64,000 bases of DNA from Lutibaculum sp963816555. Lineage in GTDB: Bacteria; Pseudomonadota; Alphaproteobacteria; Rhizobiales; Tepidamorphaceae. Shown here in pieces: positions 32,332 through 39,848 of the stretch. Every line of letters begins with the position of its first letter. Within the stretch, counting starts at the first letter, position 1. The DNA lies in the NCBI GenBank assembly GCA_963816555.1, contig CAWFLD010000004.1, forward strand, positions 1,116,001 to 1,180,000, written 5' to 3'. A program made the position numbers and the translations under genes. Below the pieces are notes generated by a model that saw only the letters and a program-made list of their open reading frames with translations, had not been told where the DNA came from and searched no databases.

Positions 32332-34146
32332 TCACGTCCGGCCGAACAGGCGCTCGATGTCCGAGAGCTTCAGCTCGACGAAGGTCGGCCGGCCGTGGTT
32401 GCACTGTCCGGAATTCGGGGTCTCCTCCATCTCCCTTAGCAGCGCATTCATCTCCGCCGGATTAAGGCGCCGGCCGGCCCGCACCGAATGGTGGCAGGCC
32501 ATGGTCGCGGCGACGTGGTCGAGCCGGTCGGCGAGGCGCACGCTCGCGCCCATCTCGGCGATCTCCTCGGCGAGGTCCTTCACCAGCCCCTTCACGTCGA
32601 AGTCGCCGAGCAGCGACGGCACCTCCGTCACCGACACGGCGCCCGGCCCGAACGGCTCTATCCTCAGGCCGAGCTTCTGAAGCTCCTCGGACGCCTCGAC
32701 GAGCAGCGCCGCGTCGGCCGGCGCCATCTCGACGACCTCCGGGATCAGGAGCCCCTGGCTGACCGGGCCGCGCTCCGCGAGCTGGCGCTTCAGCCCCTCG
32801 TAGACGAGGCGCTCGTGGGCGGCGTGCTGGTCGACGATGACGATGCCGTCCGCCGTCTGGGCGACGATGTAGGTCTCGTGCAGCTGCGCCCGCGCCGCCC
32901 CCAGGGGATGCTCGACGCCGTTGGCGCCATCCCCCGCCGGTGCCGGCTCCGGCGGGCGCGCGTCCGCCGAGGGCGGCGCGAAGGCCTGGAAGGCCGGGCT
33001 GTCCTCGGAGAAGCCGTTGCGCGGGCCGTAGGCCGGGGCGGGCCTCGCCGGCTGCCAGCCGCCGCGCGATTGCTGCGCCTGCCAGCCCGCCGCGGCCGGC
33101 CGCTGCTGCATCGCCGCCATCGCCCCCTGCGCCCGCGAGGGCGCCGAGGTCGGGCCGGCGGCGAGCAGCGTCGTCTTGAGGCCGGAGACGATCAGCCCGC
33201 GCACGAGGCCGGCGTCGCGGAAGCGGACCTCGCTCTTGGCGGGATGGACGTTGACGTCGACCTCGCGCGGCTCGATCTCGAGGAAGAGGACGCAGGCGGG
33301 GTTGCGGTCGCGCGGCATCACGTCGCCGTAGCCGGCCTTGATCGCGCCGATCAGCGCCCGGTCGCGGATCGGCCGGCCGTTGACGAACAGGAAGATGTGC
33401 CGGGTCGTCGCGTGGTGCCAGGTCGGCAGGCCGACGAGGCCCGACAGCCGCACGTTCTCGCGCTGCATCTCGATGCGCAGGCCGTTCTCGACGAATTCCT
33501 TGCCGAGCACGTCGCGGATGCGGCCCTTGAGCGCCTCCTCGCCGAGGCCCGGCGCCGTCTTCAGCGTGTTGCGCTCGCCGACCGTCAGGGTGAAGCCGAG
33601 GTCGGGATGGGCGAGCGCCAGCCGGCGCACGACGTCCGACACCGCCTGGTTCTCCGCCGTCTCGGACTTGAGGAACCGCAGCCGGGCCGGCGTCGCCGCG
33701 AAGAGGTCGCGCACCTCGACCACCGTGCCGCCCTTGAGCGCGGCGGGCGCGACGGCGTGGCGGTCGCCCGCCTCGACCATGATCTGGTGCGCCTCGCTGC
33801 AGCGCGCCGTCCGGCTCGTCACGGTCAGGCGCGACACCGCGCCGATCGAGGGCAGCGCCTCGCCGCGGAAGCCGAGCGTGCGGATGTCGACGAGATCGCC
33901 GTCGGGCAGCTTGGAGGTCGCGTGCCGCTCGACGGCGAGCAGGAGGTCGGTCTCGTCCATGCCGCTGCCGTCGTCGGCGACGCGGATCAGCCGGCGCCCG
34001 CCGGCCTCGACGACGACGTCGATGCGCCGCGCTCCCGCGTCGACGGCGTTCTCCACGAGCTCCTTCACGACGCTCGAGGGGCGCTCGATCACCTCGCCGG
34101 CGGCGATGCGGTCGACGATCGTGTCCGGCAGGCGGCGGACCGCCAT
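32332..34146 (-). CDS. mutL: DNA mismatch repair protein MutL
   Basis: Couples mismatch recognition by MutS to strand cleavage. The 604-residue protein has the N-terminal GHKL ATPase (VVKELVENAVDAGARRIDV near residue 30, VADDGSGMDETDL, GFRGEALPSI), a proline-rich linker at about 330-410, and a C-terminal dimerisation domain. That domain contains DQHAAHERLVYE, the metal-binding motif of MutL endonucleases, together with the terminal CNHGRPTFVEL. The protein should therefore nick DNA itself, as expected where MutH is absent. Start ATG 34146. pgi lies 46 bases upstream in the same direction. Confidence 0.97.
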   Translation of the reverse strand: MAVRRLPDTIVDRIAAGEVIERPSSVVKELVENAVDAGARRIDVVVEAGGRRLIRVADDGSGMDETDLLLAVERHATSKLPDGDLVDIRTLGFRGEALPSIGAVSRLTVTSRTARCSEAHQIMVEAGDRHAVAPAALKGGTVVEVRDLFAATPARLRFLKSETAENQAVSDVVRRLALAHPDLGFTLTVGERNTLKTAPGLGEEALKGRIRDVLGKEFVENGLRIEMQRENVRLSGLVGLPTWHHATTRHIFLFVNGRPIRDRALIGAIKAGYGDVMPRDRNPACVLFLEIEPREVDVNVHPAKSEVRFRDAGLVRGLIVSGLKTTLLAAGPTSAPSRAQGAMAAMQQRPAAAGWQAQQSRGGWQPARPAPAYGPRNGFSEDSPAFQAFAPPSADARPPEPAPAGDGANGVEHPLGAARAQLHETYIVAQTADGIVIVDQHAAHERLVYEGLKRQLAERGPVSQGLLIPEVVEMAPADAALLVEASEELQKLGLRIEPFGPGAVSVTEVPSLLGDFDVKGLVKDLAEEIAEMGASVRLADRLDHVAATMACHHSVRAGRRLNPAEMNALLREMEETPNSGQCNHGRPTFVELKLSDIERLFGRT

Positions 34147-34192
34147 GGGCGAGGCTCCGTCAGGTTGGCCGCAGGCCCTCGGGCCCCGGCGC

Positions 34193-35506
34193 TCAGCTCT
34201 CCGAGAGATAGGTGCGCGCGAGCACCTTGCCCTCCTCGACGGCGGGCTGGTCGAAGGCGTCGACGCCGAGGAGATGCGCGGCGAGAATCGTCTCGAGCAT
34301 GAAGTGCATCATCAGCTCGCCGGCCGCCTCCGCATCGACCGATTCGATGGAGAGGATTCTGACGGGTTTGCCGTTCCGGGCAAGGGTCTCGGCCGTCGCG
34401 CGCTGCTGCGCCGCGACGAAGTCGCCCATCGTGCGGCCGGCGAACTCAGGCTGGCCCGCCTCGGCCGCGAGCGCCGAATCGATCCGCGGCCCCTTCGCGC
34501 GGCAGTCCGTCGACAGGATCGTCAGGAGCTTGTCGGCCGGGCCGTCGAGGAAGAGCTGCAGCTGGCTGTGCTGGTCGACGGGGCCCACCGCCGGCACCGG
34601 CGTCATGCCCCTGCCCTGCTTGCCGAGGCTCTCCGACCAGAGCTGCACCCACCAGCGGGTGAAGCGCTCGAGCCGGTCGGCATAGGCGAACAGCACGTCC
34701 GTCCTGATGCCGCGCATCTCGGCGAAGCCGACGGCCAGCGCGGCACCGACGGCGGCCGGCACGTCCGCCGCCGGCCGCCCCTCGAGCACCGGAGCGAGGG
34801 CCCGCGCCGCGCCGCGGCGCACGGCGGCGGGATCGAGCCCGGCCAGCGTCGCCGGAATCAGGCCGACATTGGCGAGCGCGGCGAAGCGGCCGCCGAGGCC
34901 CGGGTCGTGCGGCAGGATGCGCACGCCCCACGCCTCGAGGATCTTCCTGAGCTTGTTGAGGGTCGCGGAATGGGCGGGCTCGGACAGGCCGAGGAAGTGA
35001 TCGGCGAGCCGGTCGCCGAGCCCCGCGTCCTCGTAGGCGGAGGCGAGCGCCATGACCTGCATCAGCGTCTCGCCGGTGCCGCCGGACTTCGACACCGCCA
35101 GCACGCGCGTCGTCCTGAGCGGCAGGGCCTTGAGCGCCTGCTCGAAGCTCGCGCCGTCGAGATTGTCGAGGAAGTGCAGCCGCGGCCCCTCGCGGAAGGC
35201 GCCGACGACCGGCACGTTCCAGCCCGCCACCTGGGCGAGCGTCTGGCCGCCGAGGCTCGACCCGCCGGTGCCGAGGATCACGACGTCGCTCGTGCCCTCG
35301 GCGAGCCAGGCGGCGGCCTCGCGGATCCCGGCGAGGTCGTCCTCGCGCTCCGGCAGGCGCAGCAGCGGCAGCGCCTCCATGCCGTGGGCCTCGCGCAGCC
35401 AGCGCAGGCCGGGACCCACGCGCTCCAGGACGGAATCGAGCTCGCCGCGAACGAGCCCCCGCTCGCCCACCTCGACGTCGAAGCAGTAGTCGATATTCTG
35501 AAGCAC
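34193..35506 (-). CDS. pgi: Glucose-6-phosphate isomerase
   Basis: Interconverts glucose 6-phosphate and fructose 6-phosphate. Two SIS-type blocks are visible: VVILGTGGSSLGGQTLAQ near residue 75 and VLAVSKSGGTGETLMQVM near 140, plus VGPVDQHSQLQLFLDGP near 325. At about 437 residues it is shorter than the enterobacterial enzyme (about 550) but typical of the compact alphaproteobacterial type. A GTG at 35506 preceded by GGGGGGACAG is the most likely start (MLQNIDYCFDVEVGERG); the frame stays open to 35569 without homology. Confidence 0.93.
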   Translation of the reverse strand: MLQNIDYCFDVEVGERGLVRGELDSVLERVGPGLRWLREAHGMEALPLLRLPEREDDLAGIREAAAWLAEGTSDVVILGTGGSSLGGQTLAQVAGWNVPVVGAFREGPRLHFLDNLDGASFEQALKALPLRTTRVLAVSKSGGTGETLMQVMALASAYEDAGLGDRLADHFLGLSEPAHSATLNKLRKILEAWGVRILPHDPGLGGRFAALANVGLIPATLAGLDPAAVRRGAARALAPVLEGRPAADVPAAVGAALAVGFAEMRGIRTDVLFAYADRLERFTRWWVQLWSESLGKQGRGMTPVPAVGPVDQHSQLQLFLDGPADKLLTILSTDCRAKGPRIDSALAAEAGQPEFAGRTMGDFVAAQQRATAETLARNGKPVRILSIESVDAEAAGELMMHFMLETILAAHLLGVDAFDQPAVEEGKVLARTYLSES

Positions 35507-35531
35507 CTGTCCCCCCGGCCGCGAAGCGCAA

Positions 35532-35563
35532 GATCCCGCGCGAGGTTTCGCCCGCGCGGGATC
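35532..35563 (-). terminator. Hairpin between the M16 peptidase gene and pgi
   Basis: GATCCCGCGCG and CGCGCGGGATC form a perfect 11-base-pair stem with a 10-base loop, 47 bases past the M16 stop. On the minus strand it is followed by TTGCGCTT, a weak T-run, so termination may be partial and pgi may also be reached from upstream. Confidence 0.55.
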
Positions 35564-35609
35564 CATCATTATTCGATGGCCGCCATCGCGGCCAGAGATG
35601 ATCGGTAGA

Positions 35610-36971
35610 TCAGCCGCCCTCGGCCGGCGCGGCGAGGTCCTTCACCGGCTCGCCGACCGAGACGACGTAGAGGTCGCCGTCGCCGAGCAGCTCCTTCGCG
35701 GCGCGCCGCACGTCGTCGATCGTGACGGCGTCGATCATGTCGTTGCGCTTGGCGATGTAGTCGATGCCGAGATCCTCGAGCTGGATCTGCACCAGCTGCC
35801 GGGCGATCTTCGAGCTCGAGTCGAAGCGCAGCGGATAGGAGCCCTTGAGGTACTTCTTGGCGTCCGCGAGCTCCTTCTCGGTCGGCCCGTCGGTCGCCAT
35901 CTTCTCGATCTGCTCCTTGATGATCTTCAGCGATTCGCCGGCCTTCTCGGCCCGGGTGGCGACGCCGCCGATGAACAGCCCCGCATGGTCGTAGGGCAGG
36001 AGACCCGTGTAGACGGAATAGGCGAGGCCCCGCTTCTCGCGCACCTCCTGGTAGAGCCGCGAGGAGAACGTGCCGCCGCCGAGAATGTGGTTGAGCACGT
36101 AGGCGGGGATGAAGTCCTCGTCGTGGCGCTTCATGCCCGGCCGGCCGAACTCGATCACGGTCTGCGGGATGTTCATCTCGACCTGCTGGACGATCGGGCC
36201 CTTCGGCAGCTTCGCCTCCGGCACGTCCTTCAGGTCGGCCTTCTCCGGCAGGTCGCCGAACACCTTGTCGAGGATCGGGGCCAGCGCCTTGGCGTCGATG
36301 TCGCCGACCACGGCCACCGTCAGGTTGTCGCGCGCGAACATCTTGTCGTGCATCGCGCGGATGTCGGCGTCGGTGATGTCGGCGACGCTTTCCAGCGTGC
36401 CGTCGACCGGGCTGCCGTAGGGATGGTCGCCGAACACCGCCTTCGACCAGGCGCGGCCGGCGACGGCGTTCGGATCCTGCAGGTCGGAGCGCAGGCCGGC
36501 CTCGAGCTGCGCGCGCATCCGCTCGACCGGCTCGGGGTCGAAGCGCGGCTCGGTCAGCGCCAGGTGCAGCAGGTCGAACGCCTGGTCCTGGGTGTCGGAC
36601 AGCGTGGCGAGGTTGCCGTAGAAGGAATCGCGGCCCGCGTCGAACGACATCTGGACGTTGAGGTCGGCGAGCTTCTTCTGGAACGCCTGCGAGTCGAGGT
36701 CGCCGGCGCCCTCGTCGAGCAGCGTCGACAGCATGTTGGCGACGCCCGGCTTGCCTTGCGGGTCCTGCGAGGCGCCGCCGTCGAACGCGAAGTTCATCGT
36801 CACGATCGGCACCGTGTCTTCCTGCACGAGCCAGGCCTCGATGCCGCCGGGCGAGGTGACGCGCTGGATGTTCACGTCGGCAAAGGCGGGGGCGAGGCCC
36901 CAGGCGACGAAGCCGATGGCGAGGCCGAGGCCGGCGGCGCGGCCGCGCCAGGAGGCGGTGGGCATGTTCAT
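35610..36971 (-). CDS. M16 family peptidase-like protein, non-catalytic partner
   Basis: An exported protein of 453 residues; signal peptide to about residue 31 (ending PAFA). The fold is M16 (FDGGASQDPQGKPGVANML) but the inverted zinc motif HxxEH is replaced by NMLSTLLDEG, so it cannot bind zinc. It keeps the substrate-contacting Arg/Tyr segment, GGTFSSRLYQEVREKRGLAYSVY. In two-gene M16B systems one subunit supplies the metal site and the other the R/Y pair; the upstream gene has the metal site. The ATG at 36971 overlaps the upstream stop by one base (TGATG). Confidence 0.92.
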   Translation of the reverse strand: MNMPTASWRGRAAGLGLAIGFVAWGLAPAFADVNIQRVTSPGGIEAWLVQEDTVPIVTMNFAFDGGASQDPQGKPGVANMLSTLLDEGAGDLDSQAFQKKLADLNVQMSFDAGRDSFYGNLATLSDTQDQAFDLLHLALTEPRFDPEPVERMRAQLEAGLRSDLQDPNAVAGRAWSKAVFGDHPYGSPVDGTLESVADITDADIRAMHDKMFARDNLTVAVVGDIDAKALAPILDKVFGDLPEKADLKDVPEAKLPKGPIVQQVEMNIPQTVIEFGRPGMKRHDEDFIPAYVLNHILGGGTFSSRLYQEVREKRGLAYSVYTGLLPYDHAGLFIGGVATRAEKAGESLKIIKEQIEKMATDGPTEKELADAKKYLKGSYPLRFDSSSKIARQLVQIQLEDLGIDYIAKRNDMIDAVTIDDVRRAAKELLGDGDLYVVSVGEPVKDLAAPAEGG

Positions 36972-38428
36972 CACTGGGTCACCTCGTTCGTCGGGATGGG
37001 CAGGCCGCCCGCGGGCGACGGGCTCGCGTCGGCCTGCGCGGCGCCGGGCTCGGAGCGCAGGTAGCCGGTCACGCCGATGTCGGGATCGAGGAACCGCTTG
37101 GCGACGGCGACGACGTCGTCCTTCGTGACCGCCTTGACGCGGTCGATCCAGTCGTTGACGTCCTCGACCGTCGAGCCGGTGGTCAGCGCCACGCCGTAGA
37201 TGCGGGCGAGCGCCTGCTGGCTGTCCTGCGAGTAGACGGTGGAGGCGATCAGGCTGCGCTTGGCCCGGTCGAACTCCTCGTCGGTCACGCCGCCCTGGAC
37301 GAGGTCGGCGACGACCCCCTCGATGTCGGTCTTGAGGTCCTCGAGCTTCGTGCCGGGCCGCGGCACGGCGTAGGCGAGGAAGCGCGTGTCGTCGAGCGCC
37401 GAGCCCTGGTAGTAGCTGCCGGCCGCGGTCGCGACCTGCCGCTCGACCACGAGCTGGCGATAGAGCCGGCTCGTCGAGCCGCCGCCGAGGATCTCGGCGA
37501 GCACGTCGAGCGCCTCGCCCTGGTGCTCCTCGCTGGTGTTGTAGCTCGGCACGATCCAGGCGCGCTGCATCGATTCCTGGTCGACCCGCGGGCTCTTCAG
37601 CGAGACGATGTCCTGCGCGAGGTGCGTCGGCTCGGTCGGGCGCACGCGCGGGCCGATCTCGGCGCGCGGCTTCACCTTGCCGTAGGTCTCCTCGGCCATC
37701 TGCTTCACCTCGTCGGCGGTCACGTCGCCGGCGACCACGAGGATGGCGTTGTTGGGGGTGTAGTACTTCTTGTAGAAGGCGATCGCGTCGGCGGGCGTCA
37801 GCTTGGCGATCTCGTTGTCCCAGCCGATGATCGGGCGGCCGTAGGGGCTGTTCATGTAGAGCGCGGCGTCGAGCGCCTCGCCGAGCTGGGCGCTCGGGTT
37901 GTTGTCGACCCGCGAGCGCCGCTCCTCCATGATCACCTGGTGCTCCGCCTCGACCTCCTTGGGGTCGAGCGTCAGGTTCGTCATGCGGTCGGCCTCGAGC
38001 TCCATCATCGTCTTCAGGTGCTGCTTGGCGACGCGCTGGAAGTAGGCGGTGTAGTCGGAGGAGGTGAAGGCGTTCTCCTCGCCGCCGAGCTCGGAGACGA
38101 TGCGGGAGAACTCGCCCTCCGGGTGGCTCGGCGTGCCCTTGAACATCAGGTGCTCGAGGAAGTGGGCGATGCCGGAGGTGCCGGGCTGCTCGTCGGCCGC
38201 GCCGACCCGGTACCAGATCATGTGCGTGACGACGGGGGCGCGGTGGTCGGGAATGACCACGCCCTTCAGCCCGTTGTCGAGGGTGAAGGTCGAGACGTCG
38301 TCGCCGAAGCTGGCGGCCGAGACCGGCGCGACCCCGGTGACGAGGCCGAGAAAGGCCGCAAGGCAGATCGCGCGCAGGGCGCGCGGCGCGGCCGCATGCC
38401 TGCCTGCCGCCGTGATTCTTGTAAGCAT
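36971..38428 (-). CDS. M16 family zinc metallopeptidase, catalytic subunit
   Basis: An exported peptidase of 485 residues. Residues 1-39 form a signal peptide (cleavage near VSAAS). The inverted zinc motif HFLEH is at residues 89-93, with the third ligand glutamate about 75 residues on in LELEADRMTNLTLD/EAEHQVIMEERR. It resembles periplasmic PqqL/YmxG-like members. The ATG at 38428 follows GAGGGAGCGG; the frame is open to 38518 without homology. It precedes the non-catalytic partner with a one-base overlap and follows the BamF-type lipoprotein gene after a terminator. Confidence 0.94.
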   Translation of the reverse strand: MLTRITAAGRHAAAPRALRAICLAAFLGLVTGVAPVSAASFGDDVSTFTLDNGLKGVVIPDHRAPVVTHMIWYRVGAADEQPGTSGIAHFLEHLMFKGTPSHPEGEFSRIVSELGGEENAFTSSDYTAYFQRVAKQHLKTMMELEADRMTNLTLDPKEVEAEHQVIMEERRSRVDNNPSAQLGEALDAALYMNSPYGRPIIGWDNEIAKLTPADAIAFYKKYYTPNNAILVVAGDVTADEVKQMAEETYGKVKPRAEIGPRVRPTEPTHLAQDIVSLKSPRVDQESMQRAWIVPSYNTSEEHQGEALDVLAEILGGGSTSRLYRQLVVERQVATAAGSYYQGSALDDTRFLAYAVPRPGTKLEDLKTDIEGVVADLVQGGVTDEEFDRAKRSLIASTVYSQDSQQALARIYGVALTTGSTVEDVNDWIDRVKAVTKDDVVAVAKRFLDPDIGVTGYLRSEPGAAQADASPSPAGGLPIPTNEVTQ

Positions 38429-38488
38429 GCCGCTCCCTCTGTGCGGGACTGGATTTCGAAGGCGGCCATCAGGACCGCAGATCCCGGC

Positions 38489-38530
38489 AAAATAAAGGGC
38501 GCGCCCCGGCCAGGCCACGGGCGCGCCCCA
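38489..38530 (-). terminator. Intrinsic terminator downstream of the DUF3035 lipoprotein gene
   Basis: On the minus strand GGGGCGCGCCC pairs with GGGCGCGCCC(T) across a 12-base loop and is followed by TTTATTTT. It lies 46 bases after the lipoprotein stop and 61 bases before the M16 start, separating the lspA-side transcript from the peptidase pair. Confidence 0.8.
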
Positions 38531-38575
38531 AGATGACAGAGATTTAACCCGGCCGGCGGTGCGGCGGCGGACGCC

Positions 38576-39247
38576 TCACTCGCCGAACAGGCGGGCGAAG
38601 AAGTTCTTCTTTTTCTTCGGCTCCGTCGCGGGGATCGTCCCGTCGGGATTTGCGGCCGGCGTGCGATAGCCGGGCGGCGGGTCGGTCAGATCCTCGCGCG
38701 CGGGCTCCGCCCGCGACAGCCGGGCGTTGGGATCCTTCTTGCGGTCGAGGAGGTCGCGCGGGCTGACCGGCCGCGACGTCTCGATGCCGGCGGGTTCGTA
38801 GGAACCGCCGGAGGCGACGCCGTGGCCGCCGGTCGAGCGCGACCAGTCGCGAAGCTGCTCGGGCGTCATCGCCGTGGAGGCGTTCTCGACGTCCTTCGTC
38901 GTCTCCGCGGAGGCGGCGGCCCGTGCCTCGCGAAGCTTCTGCCGGCGCGCCTCGTCGGGATCTTGCGGCCAGTCGGCGCCGTAGCCCTCGGCCCTCTGCT
39001 GCGGCGGCGGCAGGGCCGCGTCGTCCTTCGGCACGACGAGCGGCGAGCGCGGCCGGTACTCGATCTCCTCGGCGTTGGGATCGGCGCGCAGGCCGAGCGC
39101 CACCATCGGGTCGGAATCGCCGATCAGGCCCTCCATCGGGTCCTTCATGGCGGTTTCGAGCCCGCTTCCCGAGCATGCGGCAAGCCCGGCCGCGGTGCCC
39201 GCCAGCACCACGGCGCGAAGCGCCATCCGGCGGGGAGATCTGATCAT
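38576..39247 (-). CDS. DUF3035 lipoprotein, BamF-type outer-membrane assembly subunit
   Basis: A 223-residue lipoprotein: signal peptide with lipobox LAAC, the cysteine at about residue 25. After it comes EYRPRSPLVVPKDDAALPPP, the conserved core of DUF3035, then a charged, Pro-rich and probably disordered C-terminus ending in NFFARLFGE. DUF3035 corresponds to BamF, an additional subunit of the beta-barrel assembly machine in alphaproteobacteria such as Caulobacter; this link is from family knowledge. The ATG at 39247 is preferred to an upstream TTG. It is 93 bases downstream of lspA, whose product processes lipoproteins like this one. Confidence 0.83.
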   Translation of the reverse strand: MIRSPRRMALRAVVLAGTAAGLAACSGSGLETAMKDPMEGLIGDSDPMVALGLRADPNAEEIEYRPRSPLVVPKDDAALPPPQQRAEGYGADWPQDPDEARRQKLREARAAASAETTKDVENASTAMTPEQLRDWSRSTGGHGVASGGSYEPAGIETSRPVSPRDLLDRKKDPNARLSRAEPAREDLTDPPPGYRTPAANPDGTIPATEPKKKKNFFARLFGE

Positions 39248-39340
39248 GCGCAATCGAACCCGTCTTGTCCGTCGCGGGCGCCGCGGCGCCCGTGAACCCT
39301 CGGCGGACGCTGCGGTCCGCCACCCCTCGAAGGGATTGGG

Positions 39341-39844
39341 CTAGCTTTCGTTTCGGGCATCATTGTGGCCCGAGCGCAGCGAGTCATACAGGAGGCCAAG
39401 CACGCCAGCAACAATCGCCACGTCCGCGACGTTGAACACGTACCAGGAGAAGCCGAAGGCGTGGAAGTGGAAGAAGTCCGCGACCGCCCCCCACAGGAGG
39501 CGGTCGACGCCGTTGCCGAGCGCCCCGCCGGCGACCAGGCCGACGGCGAAGGCGGTGAAGCGCGAGCCGGTCCGGAAGATCCAGATCACGAGCAGGAGCG
39601 CCGCCACGAAATGGATGGCGACGAGCACGAGCCGCCCCGACGCGTCGTCCTGCTGGAACAGCCCGTAGCTGATGCCGCGGTTCCACACGAGCAGGAGGTC
39701 GAGGAACGGCGTCACCTCGATCGGCGGCCGGAAGGCGATGTGGACGACGTCGAGCATCGCCCACTTGTGGATCCGGTCGGCGAGGAAGGCGAGCAGCGTG
39801 GCGCCGAGGCCGACCCAGGCGGGCGAGATCCGGCGCGCGGCCAT
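39341..39844 (-). CDS. lspA: Signal peptidase II (lipoprotein signal peptidase)
   Basis: An inner-membrane aspartyl protease of 167 residues and four helices that removes signal peptides from prolipoproteins. The conserved blocks are FLADRIHKWAML, VWNRGISYGLF, GNGVDRLLWGAVADFFHF (first catalytic Asp) and YVFNVADVAI (second catalytic Asp). Starts at ATG 39844, four bases after the ileS stop, so it is read with ileS as in most Proteobacteria. Confidence 0.96.
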   Translation of the reverse strand: MAARRISPAWVGLGATLLAFLADRIHKWAMLDVVHIAFRPPIEVTPFLDLLLVWNRGISYGLFQQDDASGRLVLVAIHFVAALLLVIWIFRTGSRFTAFAVGLVAGGALGNGVDRLLWGAVADFFHFHAFGFSWYVFNVADVAIVAGVLGLLYDSLRSGHNDARNES

Positions 39845-39848
39845 CACG

